A DNA stretch of 13,469 nucleotides, from contig JAEUQS010000398.1 of assembly GCA_016789625.1 (NCBI GenBank), positions 1 through 13,469 on the forward strand, written 5' to 3'. Positions 7,137 to 13,469 of the stretch are shown piece after piece. Source of the stretch: Acidobacteriota bacterium. GTDB taxonomy: Bacteria > Acidobacteriota > Thermoanaerobaculia > UBA5066. The notes beneath the pieces were generated by a model, which saw only the letters and a list, made by a program, of their open reading frames with translations, was not told the DNA's origin and made no database searches. A program made the position numbers and the translations under genes. The first letter of the stretch is position 1, and every line of letters starts with the position of its first letter.

Positions 7137-8655
7137 CGGTTTCCTCCGGTCTTTTCCCCCTCGTGAGGGGAAGGCTCACGAGGAAGGTCGCTCCGAGGCC
7201 CGGAGCGCTTCGGGTGTCGATGCAGCCTCCGTGCCGCTCGACGATCTTCTTGCATATGGCGAGCCCCATGCCCGTGCCCTCGTACTCCGATCGTCCGTGC
7301 AGCCGCTGGAACACCTCGAAGATCCGATCCTTGTACACCTCGTCGAAGCCGATCCCCTCGTCCCGCACCGAGACGATCGCCCTTCCGTCCTCGATGCGCG
7401 AGGACACCACGATGGAAGGTGTCTCGCCCGGCTTCGTGAACTTGAGCGCGTTCCCGAGGAGGTTCTGGAAGAGCTGGCGCATCTGGGACGCGTCGGCCTC
7501 GACCGACGGCAGCGGCTCCAGAGTGATGCGTGCTTTCGTCCGCGTGACCTGCTCCTCGAGATCCGAGAGCACCTCCCGCGCCACGACGCCGAGGTCCACC
7601 TGACGGAACGGCTGCGCCTTCGAGGTCACCCGGGAGAACGTGAGGAGGTCCTCGATGAGACCCCGCATCCGCGCGGCGGCGTTCAGCATGCGCCGGAGAT
7701 AGTCCTTCCCCTGCTCGGAGAGGGCGGCGCCCGAGCCTTGCTGCAGCCGTTCCCCGAAGGCCTGGATCTTCCGGAGCGGCTCCTGGAGATCGTGGGAGGC
7801 CACGGTCGCGAACTGCTCGAGCTCGCGGTTCGAGCGGGCCAGCTCGTCGGCCAGCGACCGCACCGCCTTCTCGGCCCGGCTCCGCTCCTCGACCTCCCGG
7901 GTGAGCCGCTCGTTCGCCTCGGAGAGGGCGTGGGTGCGCTCGGCCACGCGGACCTCGAGCGTCTCGCTCCAGACCTCGAGCTCGCGCGCCGCCTTCTCGC
8001 GGGCCGCCACGTCCTTCACGAAGAGCACGTAGGCGACCCCGACCATGAGGAGACCGACGGCGGCGCTCAGCACCGTGGTGAAGAGCGCGGACGCGAAGCT
8101 CGCGCGCATCGCCTCGTTCCTCTCGGAGAGAGCTTTCCGCGCCACGCTCTCCATGTCGGCCACCATCTCGCGGAGGGCGTCCATGTCGTCCTTGCCGCGC
8201 CCCGAGAGCACCACGGTCCGTGCGGCGTCGGCTCCCGCCACCTGGCGCACGTCGATGCTGATGGCGAGCTCGGTGAGCTTGCTCTCGGCGCGGCTCTCGA
8301 AGGCGTCGATCCGCTTGAGCTGGGCGGCGTCGGCCGTCGAGGCGCGGAGCCGGGCGATCTGCTCGCGGGCCAGGGACGCGGCCGCCCGGTAGGGGCCCAG
8401 GTACGCGTCCTCGCCCGTCAGGAGGTAGCCCCGCTGGCCCGTCTCGGCGTCCTTGAGCGTCGAGAACACGTTTCCGAGCTCGATGAGGAACGTCCGGACC
8501 CGCGCGATCTCCTCCTGCTCGGCGCGGAGGCGCACGACGCCCGTGGCCGTGATCGCGGCGTTCAGGAGAAACGCTCCCAGCGCGAGCAGGAGGCCCGTCG
8601 CGGCCCCTCTGCCGATCTTCTTCAGCACGAATCGCTCAGGGGTCGAGTCTCTCAT
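7126..8655 (-). CDS. CHASE3-domain membrane histidine kinase
   Basis: This 509-residue inner-membrane sensor has TM1 at about 19-41, an extracytoplasmic CHASE3 domain (about 45-180; the typical LKDAETGQRGYLLTGEDAYL stretch starts at residue 67), TM2 at about 188-213, a long coiled-coil (220-282) and the kinase core. His288 lies in ATVASHDLQEPLRKI. The ATPase motifs are QNLLGNALKFT (397-407), DEGIGF (432-437) and GTGMGL (460-464), so the enzyme should be active. The ATG at 8655 is chosen because it lies just before TM1; a reading from further upstream adds about 100 Arg-rich residues that lie antisense to the proline-rich gene. No convincing ribosome site is visible. It is the first of three overlapping genes and divergent from the sigma-54 promoter at 8666. 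The ligand is unknown. Confidence 0.93.
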   Translation of the reverse strand: MRDSTPERFVLKKIGRGAATGLLLALGAFLLNAAITATGVVRLRAEQEEIARVRTFLIELGNVFSTLKDAETGQRGYLLTGEDAYLGPYRAAASLAREQIARLRASTADAAQLKRIDAFESRAESKLTELAISIDVRQVAGADAARTVVLSGRGKDDMDALREMVADMESVARKALSERNEAMRASFASALFTTVLSAAVGLLMVGVAYVLFVKDVAAREKAARELEVWSETLEVRVAERTHALSEANERLTREVEERSRAEKAVRSLADELARSNRELEQFATVASHDLQEPLRKIQAFGERLQQGSGAALSEQGKDYLRRMLNAAARMRGLIEDLLTFSRVTSKAQPFRQVDLGVVAREVLSDLEEQVTRTKARITLEPLPSVEADASQMRQLFQNLLGNALKFTKPGETPSIVVSSRIEDGRAIVSVRDEGIGFDEVYKDRIFEVFQRLHGRSEYEGTGMGLAICKKIVERHGGCIDTRSAPGLGATFLVSLPLTRGKRPEETDAT

Positions 8656-8665
8656 CAGATATCTG

Positions 8666-8681
8666 CGGCAGCACCCTTGCG
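8666..8681 (+). promoter_or_regulatory. Sigma-54 (-24/-12) promoter of the proline-rich gene
   Basis: CGGCAGCACCCTTGCG has GG (8667-8668), N10, GC (8679-8680), GGCA and a perfect TTGC; three -24 bases differ from the consensus. RNA should start near 8692, leaving a 15-base leader that holds AGGAGG (8695-8700). The layout is the same as for the 4700 and 9000 genes, which raises my confidence. Confidence 0.62.
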
Positions 8682-8706
8682 CACGGTCTCTCGCAGGAGG
8701 AATGCC

Positions 8707-8910
8707 ATGTTCGAGACCGAGACCCCCCGCCCTTCCGATTTTCCCGAGCCCCCGGCCTCTCCGGTTCCGCCCGACGTTCCCGCTCCGGCGCCGGTCGAGC
8801 TCCCGCCCCTCGATCACCCGCATCCCGACACGCCGCCGCTCGGCGACCCCGAGCCGCCGCAGCCCCCGATCCTGGCCGAGCCTTGTAAGAGTTTCCTGCA
8901 GGCGTTGTAG
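8707..8910 (+). CDS. Short proline-rich protein of unknown function
   Basis: The 67-residue product has 23 prolines, with many Pro-Pro and acidic residues (FPEPPASPVPPDVPAPAPVE) and an almost normal end (ILAEPCKSFLQAL) with one cysteine at residue 60. There is no signal peptide or membrane segment, so it should be an extended cytosolic polypeptide, or one that binds a partner through its PP motifs. AGGAGG at 8695-8700 sits 6 bases before the ATG, and a sigma-54-type promoter precedes it. These two signals, more than its sequence, make me call it a gene. Polyproline runs usually need elongation factor P for efficient translation. It is divergent from the CHASE3 kinase, 51 bases apart. I do not recognise a family. 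Confidence 0.65.
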   Translation: MFETETPRPSDFPEPPASPVPPDVPAPAPVELPPLDHPHPDTPPLGDPEPPQPPILAEPCKSFLQAL

Positions 8911-8927
8911 CGCTTGCGGAGCGGGCC

Positions 8928-8939
8928 CGGAAGATTCCG
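8928..8939. repeat. Short inverted repeat before the CsbD-like promoter
   Basis: CGGAA-GA-TTCCG, with a further TTTCCGG at 8951-8957, lies 20-30 bases upstream of the -24 box of the 9000 gene. It may be a protein-binding site. Comparable GGAA/TTCC repeats occur at 29-41 and 9855-9868. Confidence 0.3.
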
Positions 8940-8958
8940 AAAGACGCCCGTTTCCGGC

Positions 8959-8974
8959 TGGCACGGCGACTGCA
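8959..8974 (+). promoter_or_regulatory. Sigma-54 (-24/-12) promoter of the CsbD-like gene
   Basis: TGGCACGGCGACTGCA has a perfect -24 box (TGGCACG), GG-N10-GC (8960-8961, 8972-8973) and CTGCA in place of TTGCA. RNA should start near 8985, with AAGGGAG at 8988-8994 and a 15-base leader to ATG 9000. Confidence 0.78.
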
Positions 8975-8999
8975 ATCCCATCGGTCGAAGGGAGATGCC

Positions 9000-9203
9000 A
9001 TGAACAAGGACGAAATCAAGGGCGTTGCCAAGGAGATCAAGGGCCGGGTGAAGGAAGCCGCCGGCTCCCTGACCAACGACGAGGCGCTCGAGGCGGAAGG
9101 CGCGCGCGACCGCGTCGAAGGCGAGCTGCAACGCGATCTCGCCGAGGCCCGCCGCAAGCTCGGTGAGGCCGTCGAGACCCTCGGGGAAAAGATCAAGAGC
9201 TAA
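9000..9203 (+). CDS. CsbD-like stress protein
   Basis: The 67-residue, very hydrophilic, all-helical protein begins MNKDEIKGVAKEIKGRVKEA, then AGSLTNDEALEAEG, the signature of the CsbD family. The family was named after a general-stress protein of Bacillus subtilis and is widespread in bacteria; its molecular function is not known. The second half (RDRVEGELQRDLAEARRKLG) is a charged amphipathic helix. AAGGGAG at 8988-8994 is the ribosome site. It is placed directly behind a good sigma-54 promoter, whereas csbD of B. subtilis is under sigma-B; the control here would thus be by a different route to the same kind of stress gene. Confidence 0.9.
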   Translation: MNKDEIKGVAKEIKGRVKEAAGSLTNDEALEAEGARDRVEGELQRDLAEARRKLGEAVETLGEKIKS

Positions 9204-9210
9204 CGGTCCC

Positions 9211-9223
9211 CGGGCTTCGCCCG
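9211..9223 (+). terminator. Small hairpin after the CsbD-like gene
   Basis: CGGGC-TTC-GCCCG, a 5-bp GC-only stem starting 8 bases after the stop codon. No T-tract follows, so termination is uncertain. Confidence 0.3.
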
Positions 9224-9280
9224 CGGACACTGGAACCCGATATCGCCTTCGGTGCGTATCGGCAGAAAAGAGAGAACACC

Positions 9281-9850
9281 ATGAAGAAGAACAGCATTTC
9301 CTCGTCCGCCCTCGCGCTGCTCCTCGGCGCGTCCCTCGGAACGGCGTCCTACGCCGCCGCCCAGACTTCGGCCCCCGTCGACGTCGAGGTGTCCCAGGCC
9401 CTCACCGGCGTGTCCGTGCGCGCGAAGCTCATCGACAAGCTCGGCGCCGACGGCCTTCGCATCAGCGTCGAGATGATGGGCGACAAGGCCGTCCTCACCG
9501 GACAGGTCGACAAGAAGGAGAGCCAGGAGCTCGCCAAGGAAGTGGCTCTCTCCGTGAACGGCGTGAAGAGCGTCGACAACCGCCTCACGCAGAACCCCTC
9601 GAAGGAAGCCACCGGGATGAAGAACATCGAGGGCGAGATCAAGGATGCCGTCCTCGAGAGCAAGGTGAAGAACATTCTCCTCACCGAGGTCGGCAAGAAC
9701 GCCATGAAGATCGAGGTCGAGGCCACGAACGGCGCGATCAGCCTGCGCGGCACGGTGCCGAGCAGCGAGATCTCCAAGGCCGCCGTCGCCAAGACGAAGT
9801 CGATCTCGGGCGTGAAGAAGGTCGTCAACCTCCTCAAGACCTCCGCGTAG
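9281..9850 (+). CDS. Periplasmic protein with two BON domains (OsmY-like)
   Basis: The 189-residue product begins with a signal peptide (MKKNSISSSALALLLGASLG), with cleavage likely after Ala27 before QTS. Two BON domains follow, at about 41-105 and 117-187. Each has the helix, then a strand with xVxLxGxV (DKAVLTGQVDKKESQELAKE; GAISLRGTVPSSEISKAAVA), then the GVKxVxN end (GVKSVDNRL; GVKKVVNLL). BON domains bind phospholipid membranes; E. coli OsmY, with the same two-domain exported layout, is induced by osmotic stress and stationary phase. The ATG at 9281 has only a weak GAGAG-type ribosome site. The gene sits among sigma-54-associated stress genes but shows no strict -24/-12 site; TGGAAC at 9231 is followed by GC with one base too many. 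A strong intrinsic terminator closes the unit. Confidence 0.92.
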   Translation: MKKNSISSSALALLLGASLGTASYAAAQTSAPVDVEVSQALTGVSVRAKLIDKLGADGLRISVEMMGDKAVLTGQVDKKESQELAKEVALSVNGVKSVDNRLTQNPSKEATGMKNIEGEIKDAVLESKVKNILLTEVGKNAMKIEVEATNGAISLRGTVPSSEISKAAVAKTKSISGVKKVVNLLKTSA

Positions 9851-9854
9851 GCAT

Positions 9855-9868
9855 CCGGGAATTCCTGG
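9855..9868. repeat. Near-palindrome CCGGGAATTCCTGG
   Basis: Fourteen bases, palindromic except for one pair, between the BON gene and its terminator. Its centre is about 114 bases upstream of the last predicted sigma-54 start before the permease gene, a possible enhancer distance. Confidence 0.25.
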
Positions 9869-9878
9869 CGGCTTACCA

Positions 9879-9911
9879 GGGCGGTGCCTCGCGGCACCGC
9901 CCTCTTTTTTT
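9879..9911 (+). terminator. Intrinsic terminator of the BON-domain gene
   Basis: GGGCGGTGCC, loop TCGC, GGCACCGCCC: a perfect 10-bp GC-rich stem, then TC and seven T residues (9905-9911). It is the only classic rho-independent terminator in the window and separates the BON gene from the permease unit. Confidence 0.95.
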
Positions 9912-9916
9912 CTGCA

Positions 9917-9965
9917 CGGCACGCAGCGTGCGGGGCACGCAGCGCGCGCGGGCACGCCACTTGCG
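9917..9965 (+). promoter_or_regulatory. Three tandem sigma-54-like elements before the permease gene
   Basis: GGCACG occurs at 9918, 9934 and 9951, and each copy has GC exactly 10 bases after its GG. The -12 boxes are GTGC, GCGC and TTGC. Only the third (GGGCACGCCACTTGCG, 9950-9965) is a near-consensus promoter, but its predicted start falls on the ATG at 9976. The second predicts a start at 9959 and a 17-base leader with GGAGGG, the layout of the other sites, but has a poor -12 box. Confidence 0.55.
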
Positions 9966-9975
9966 GAGGGCGCGC

Positions 9976-11172
9976 ATGCTTCAACGGCCCCCGACCCCCA
10001 CGAGTCCCGCCCTCCGGGCCGACACGGAGATCCGGGTGGCCTGGGCGACGTTGCTCAAGATCCTCACCGCCGCGCTGGCCGCCTACGCGATCTACAAGCT
10101 CCGAACCGGCGTCGAGCTTCTGCTCCTTGCGGCTCTCTTCGCGGTCGCTCTCAGCCCGGCGGTGGACTGGCTGGAGGAACGAGGGCTGAAGCGCCGCGGG
10201 GCCGTCGGGACGCTCGCTCTGTTCGGGATCATCGGTGTGGCCGTGTTCGCGTTGTTCGTCGCACCGCCCCTGGTGGCCCAGATCGGCGCGTTCTGGACGA
10301 TGCTTCCGCAGATCGAGACGTCGATCCTTTCGGGCGTCGAGCCCGAAGGGCTCCTCTCCCACGTTCTGCGTCCCCTTTTCGAGGGAACCCGTTCCGTCGG
10401 GCTCGCCGATTGGCTGTCGCGACCCCTGACCTGGGGTCCCAGCGTGGTCAAGGCCGTCGCGGGCGCGTTCGTGGTGGCGATCCTGTCGCTCTATCTCCTG
10501 CTCGACGGCCGGGCGGTCGTCGCGTGGCTCCTCGCCTACGTTCCGCGCCGCCATCGCGGGAGGATGTCGTCGACGGTCCCCGAGGTCTTCGCGGTCGTGA
10601 GGGCCTACGCTTCGGGACAGCTCATCGTCTCCGGGCTCTTCGCGGGTTTCTGCTATGCCGTCCTGACGGCACTCGGGGTGCCCGCGGCGATTCCGCTCGC
10701 GCTGTTCGCCGGCTTCTGTGCGGCCATCCCCGTGGTGGGGGTCCTCGTGAGCATGGCGGCGGCGGGCCTCGTCGCGCTCACCGCCGGTCCGGCGACGTCC
10801 CTGATCGTCCTTACGCTCTACCTCGCCTATCACCAGTTCGAGGCCTATCTCCTCGTGCCTCGCCTTTTCGGTGAGCGCCTGCGACTGTCGCCGCTCACTG
10901 TCTTCCTGGCGCTCCTCGCGGGCGGTCTCCTGAACGGCGTGATCGGGGCGATCCTGGCACTCCCGATCGTCGCGGCCTATCCCGTGGTGGAGAAGTACTG
11001 GCTGAGCGGCTACCTGCACCCCGATGCCGTGGAAGACCACGCCTCGCTTCGGGCCGCGAGGGGTGAGGCCGAGGACCACGAGGCCGCGGTCGACGCCGTG
11101 CTGAAGGGCGAGAAGGTTCCTCCCCCGGCCGCTGGCACGGAGACTGCTCCAGTGCTCGCCACGGAGGTATGA
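9976..11172 (+). CDS. AI-2E family transporter (PerM/TqsA-type permease)
   Basis: This 398-residue inner-membrane protein has about eight hydrophobic segments: roughly 22-40, 46-64, 76-98, 157-177, 211-232, 236-262, 270-290 and 304-337. The family signature lies near residues 287-317 (QFEAYLLVPRLFGERLRLSP, then LTVFLALLAGG). Members include E. coli TqsA, an AI-2 exporter, and proteins with Na+/H+ exchange activity, so the substrate cannot be predicted. The C-terminal tail (348-398) is acidic and proline-rich, unusual for the family core. ATG 9976 has GGAGGG 5 bases upstream. If transcription starts at 9976 from the best sigma-54 site, GTG 10036 (residue 21, GGAG before it) would be the likely start instead; both keep all membrane segments. 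A 40-residue gene follows at one base distance. Confidence 0.9.
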   Translation: MLQRPPTPTSPALRADTEIRVAWATLLKILTAALAAYAIYKLRTGVELLLLAALFAVALSPAVDWLEERGLKRRGAVGTLALFGIIGVAVFALFVAPPLVAQIGAFWTMLPQIETSILSGVEPEGLLSHVLRPLFEGTRSVGLADWLSRPLTWGPSVVKAVAGAFVVAILSLYLLLDGRAVVAWLLAYVPRRHRGRMSSTVPEVFAVVRAYASGQLIVSGLFAGFCYAVLTALGVPAAIPLALFAGFCAAIPVVGVLVSMAAAGLVALTAGPATSLIVLTLYLAYHQFEAYLLVPRLFGERLRLSPLTVFLALLAGGLLNGVIGAILALPIVAAYPVVEKYWLSGYLHPDAVEDHASLRAARGEAEDHEAAVDAVLKGEKVPPPAAGTETAPVLATEV

Positions 11173-11173
11173 A

Positions 11174-11296
11174 ATGCAAGGACCCGGACGTGGCTGTCTG
11201 GCCGGACTGATCTCGTGGAAGCTGGGTGGTGGACTGATCTCGACGATTCTCATCTTCATCGTCGTGTATTTCCTGTTGGGGCAGGTGAACTGCTGA
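11174..11296 (+). CDS. 40-residue single-pass membrane peptide
   Basis: The product starts MQGPGRGCLAGLISWKLGGG, followed by a hydrophobic segment (LISTILIFIVVYFLLGQ, residues about 21-37), and ends VNC. It has one membrane span and two cysteines (residues 8 and 40). GGAGGT at 11163-11168, inside the end of the permease gene, is 5 bases before the ATG, and the ATG follows the permease stop by one base. Strong ribosome site, tight coupling and membrane-type composition support a real small gene. It could be a small subunit or regulator of the permease. I do not recognise a family. Another ATG at 11169 gives only 13 residues in a different frame. Confidence 0.7.
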   Translation: MQGPGRGCLAGLISWKLGGGLISTILIFIVVYFLLGQVNC

Positions 11297-11301
11297 GAGG
11301 T

Positions 11302-11314
11302 TCCCCGCCGGGGA
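11302..11314. terminator. Short hairpin between convergent genes
   Basis: TCCCC-GCC-GGGGA in the 24-base gap between the small membrane peptide gene and the TamB-like gene. Five pairs, no T-tract on either strand; a weak candidate for a two-way terminator. Confidence 0.35.
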
Positions 11315-11320
11315 CGCCTC

Positions 11321-13469
11321 CTACTTTTCGATCGTGTAGAAGATGTCCCCGGCATTCGCCGCGCCCGTTTCCGCCCGCACCGTCCACTGTTTGTTCAAGA
11401 TGTAGCTGACGCGGAGCGTCGAGGCGCGCGTGAAGAGCCCGATGCCGTACTCGACGTAGATGCGCGGGGAGAGGTACTTCCCCACGATGAGCGAGGCCTC
11501 CCGGAACGTGCCCTCCGTTTCGATGCGGGCCTCCTCGAGCCCGAACTTGCCCGCGAGCTGCTTCATGAGGAGGTTTCCGCCCTTGATGCCGAGCGAGCCC
11601 ACCGCGTTCGTGACGAGGCTGCCCTCCTCCTGTGTGGCCTCGTTCAGCGGGTGCCCGAGGAGGATGTAGGCCAGCGCGTCGGCCTGACCCATCGGCGGAT
11701 CGGAGAAGACGGTCGTCTCGGGGTTCCGCAGGGTGCCCTTGATCACGAGGCCGGCCACGGTGCCGTCCCGGGCCTTGCGCGAAGCGCGCGCGTCGATGCC
11801 GGGGTTGTCGATGGGACCCCCGCCGAACGCCAGACGGCCCCGCTCGATGCGAAGGTCCTGGCCGTAGGCCTTGTAGGTTCCCTCGCGGAGCTCGAGCTCA
11901 CCCGTCGCGATCGTGCGCTTTCCCGGCTGCTCGATCGCGAGGAGCGAGCCCGTGATCTTCGTGTCGAGGCCCGAGGCCTTCAGGCGGACGTCGTCGCCGA
12001 GGATCAGCCGCACGCGCGCGTGCAGCTCGCGAATCGCCTCCGGCTCGGCCGTCGTCGCGGGGTCCCGGCTCACGATGACGACGTCGGGCGAGACCCGCAC
12101 CGTGGCGAACGCCGACTTCCGTTCGTATTTCGCGCGGGGCACCTCGACCTCGCCCGTCACGTCGACGCGCGAGCCGAGGAGCGTGATGGTGAGCCGCGGG
12201 GACCCGACGATGCGGTTCTCGGGCGGTTGGTTCAGGAGCTCGACGTTCTCGCCGGTGAGCCTCACGACGGTGGCCGTGAGCGCTCCGGGCGTGACGGGCG
12301 TCTCGCCTTCGATGCGGAGCTTTCCCCCGCCCGAGACGAGGCTCCCCTCGAAGCGCAGAGGGCCGGTTCCGTCGCCTCGCGCGACGAGGCCGAACTCCTC
12401 GAGCCGGATGCCGAGGCCGGGCACCGTCGCGCCGCCGCCCACCAGGGCGGCCTCCCCACGAACCGTGGGGCTGCCGAGCGTTCCCCCGAGCGCGAGGTCG
12501 GCCTTCAGCGAGCCCTTCACCTCGCGAAACTCCTCCACGAAGCCCTGGATCACGTCGAGGCGCGGAAGATCGAAGAGGACGCGGCCGCTGACGGGCTGCT
12601 CCTTCGTCTTCAGCGTGCGCTCGGCGAAGCGCGGGAACGTGAGATCCACGGACACGCGGCCGGTCTCGGCGATCAGGGTGCCGGCCACGGCGTGGAGGCC
12701 CTGGCCATCGGCCTTCAGCGTGAGCGCGGCGTCGCGGTACGCCACGGATTGCTGGGCCTTTCCGCGGCCGGGGATGCGGATCTCGCCGGGGCCGGGACGC
12801 AGATCGACGTCGGCCGAGAGGGATCCGTCGGCTCTGCCTCTGGCCTTCGCCGTCCCCTCGAGGAGCCCGGTGATCGTGACGTTCTCGGGGAGGAACGGAC
12901 CGAGGAGCGTCAGGGGCAGGCGTTCCGCGCGCGCATCCACGTCGAACGCGCCCTCGCCGTAAGACCCCGACGCGCAGAGCCGGCCTCCCTGGGACGCGAA
13001 GCAGAAGCCCTCGAGCGTGGATCTCTTCGCGGAGGCGTGAAGAGCCGCGACGCCCTCGAGCTTCCAGCTGCCCGCCGTCTTCGTGCTCACGTCGAGCTTG
13101 CGCAGCTCGCCCGTCCAGGCCGTGCGGGCGCGGTCGAGCCCGCCGGCGAGAACGGTCGAGATCGATCCGTCGGGGCTCCCGGCCTCGAGCGTCAGCGTGT
13201 GGGAGCCGCTCCGGCCCTTGGCCGTGAGCTTCACTTCTTCTGCGGGCCGGAACCCGGGATCCCAGGCCACACCCGTCGCGAGGAGGGAGACGTCGAGCGC
13301 GCCGCTCGGCGCGAGATCGACGTCGGCCGCGCCCGAGAGAAGCGTGACCTTGCGGGTCCCGAAGCCGAGCGCCGATCCGTTGAACGTCGCCACGATGCGC
13401 GGCGCGTCGCGGGTGCCGGTGACGCGGCCCTTGGCCTGGAGCGCGCCCGACGCCTCCGGCGAGAGCGCG
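11321..13469 (-). CDS. tamB: TamB-like outer-membrane assembly protein (DUF490), C-terminal part, 5' end outside window
   Basis: The reading frame is open from the stop at 11321 to the window end, giving the last 715 residues of a larger protein; TamB proteins are usually 1000-1500 residues long, with an N-terminal membrane anchor not seen here. Most of the sequence is repetitive beta-strand (e.g. GSLKADLALGGTLGSPTVRG, RLILGDDVRLKASGLDTKIT), as in the lipid-conducting groove of AsmA/TamB-type proteins. The end is the conserved DUF490 domain: DPPMGQADALAYILLGHPLN, LLMKQLAGKFGLEEARIETE, ASLIVGKYLSPRIYVEYGIG and a C-terminal strand-rich tail. TamB spans the periplasm and works in outer-membrane assembly or phospholipid transport, often with TamA. 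A GTG at 13391 is in frame but is not the start: GRVTGTRDAPRI-type repeat sequence continues upstream of it. Confidence 0.9.
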   Translation of the reverse strand, partial: ALSPEASGALQAKGRVTGTRDAPRIVATFNGSALGFGTRKVTLLSGAADVDLAPSGALDVSLLATGVAWDPGFRPAEEVKLTAKGRSGSHTLTLEAGSPDGSISTVLAGGLDRARTAWTGELRKLDVSTKTAGSWKLEGVAALHASAKRSTLEGFCFASQGGRLCASGSYGEGAFDVDARAERLPLTLLGPFLPENVTITGLLEGTAKARGRADGSLSADVDLRPGPGEIRIPGRGKAQQSVAYRDAALTLKADGQGLHAVAGTLIAETGRVSVDLTFPRFAERTLKTKEQPVSGRVLFDLPRLDVIQGFVEEFREVKGSLKADLALGGTLGSPTVRGEAALVGGGATVPGLGIRLEEFGLVARGDGTGPLRFEGSLVSGGGKLRIEGETPVTPGALTATVVRLTGENVELLNQPPENRIVGSPRLTITLLGSRVDVTGEVEVPRAKYERKSAFATVRVSPDVVIVSRDPATTAEPEAIRELHARVRLILGDDVRLKASGLDTKITGSLLAIEQPGKRTIATGELELREGTYKAYGQDLRIERGRLAFGGGPIDNPGIDARASRKARDGTVAGLVIKGTLRNPETTVFSDPPMGQADALAYILLGHPLNEATQEEGSLVTNAVGSLGIKGGNLLMKQLAGKFGLEEARIETEGTFREASLIVGKYLSPRIYVEYGIGLFTRASTLRVSYILNKQWTVRAETGAANAGDIFYTIEK

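Noticed and set aside
7036..8700. Plus-strand frame antisense to the CHASE3 kinase, leading into the proline-rich gene
   Set aside because: Only the last 67 codons have a promoter and ribosome site; the upstream part is the complement of a clear kinase.
8656..8964. N-terminal extension of the CHASE3 kinase on the minus strand
   Set aside because: Arg/Gly-rich with no motif, complementary to the proline-rich gene; the kinase is complete from 8655 with TM1 at residue 19.
9231..9246. Sigma-54 promoter for the BON-domain gene (TGGAAC...GC)
   Set aside because: GG and GC are 11 instead of 10 bases apart and the -12 box lacks TTGC; spacing of these elements is strict.
9349..11355. 668-codon minus-strand frame across the BON and permease genes
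   Set aside because: Runs through an intrinsic terminator and opposite two well-supported genes; composition is Arg/Gly/Pro/Glu-rich and motif-free.

Overview
The window is a very GC-rich (about 70% by eye), gene-dense stretch of chromosome from a diderm bacterium. Supporting signs are a TamB-type outer-membrane assembly protein, a predicted outer-membrane barrel, periplasmic BON-domain and small envelope proteins, many GTG starts and strong G/C at third codon positions. The gene mix (SufT, CHASE3 kinase with an Rcp1-like regulator, sigma-54 activator, CsbD/DUF883/BON proteins) would fit an Acidobacteriota or Myxococcota-like lineage, but I cannot fix the taxon. I see no mobile element, tRNA, rRNA or CRISPR array.

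Layout. 134-1047 (+): Fe-S pair, an A-type carrier and SufT; the SufT start looks like a CTG overlapping the stop of the carrier. 1120-3110 (+): a 185-residue histidine-kinase-like protein with no ATP-binding motifs, overlapping (GTGA) an NtrC-type sigma-54 response regulator. 3151-4212 (+): exported, probable beta-barrel protein. 4218-4520 (-): small acidic protein, divergent from a DUF883-type membrane-anchored helical protein at 4700-5047 (+). 5111-8655 (-): three overlapping signalling genes read from right to left: CHASE3 histidine kinase, single-domain response regulator, REC-kinase-REC hybrid. 8707-11296 (+): series of small stress/envelope genes: proline-rich peptide, CsbD-like protein, two-BON protein, AI-2E-family permease and a 40-residue membrane peptide. 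11321-13469 (-): C-terminal part of a TamB-like protein whose 5' end is outside the window.

How it may work together. The main observation is a set of -24/-12 (sigma-54) promoter matches (GG-N10-GC with GGCA and TTGC/CTGC) directly upstream of the small envelope/stress genes. Three of them (DUF883, proline-rich, CsbD) have the same layout: the GG of the -24 box lies 40-41 bases before the ATG, giving a predicted leader of 15-16 bases that just holds the Shine-Dalgarno sequence. The window also encodes a sigma-54 activator with an intact GAFTGA loop and a kinase-like phosphotransfer candidate beside it, plus a hybrid kinase ending in a receiver domain. My inference is a locally encoded envelope-stress regulon: kinases, then a phosphotransfer protein, then the NtrC-type activator, then sigma-54 promoters of small envelope proteins. 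The promoter matches and domains are read from the sequence; the phosphorelay wiring and the stress role are inference.
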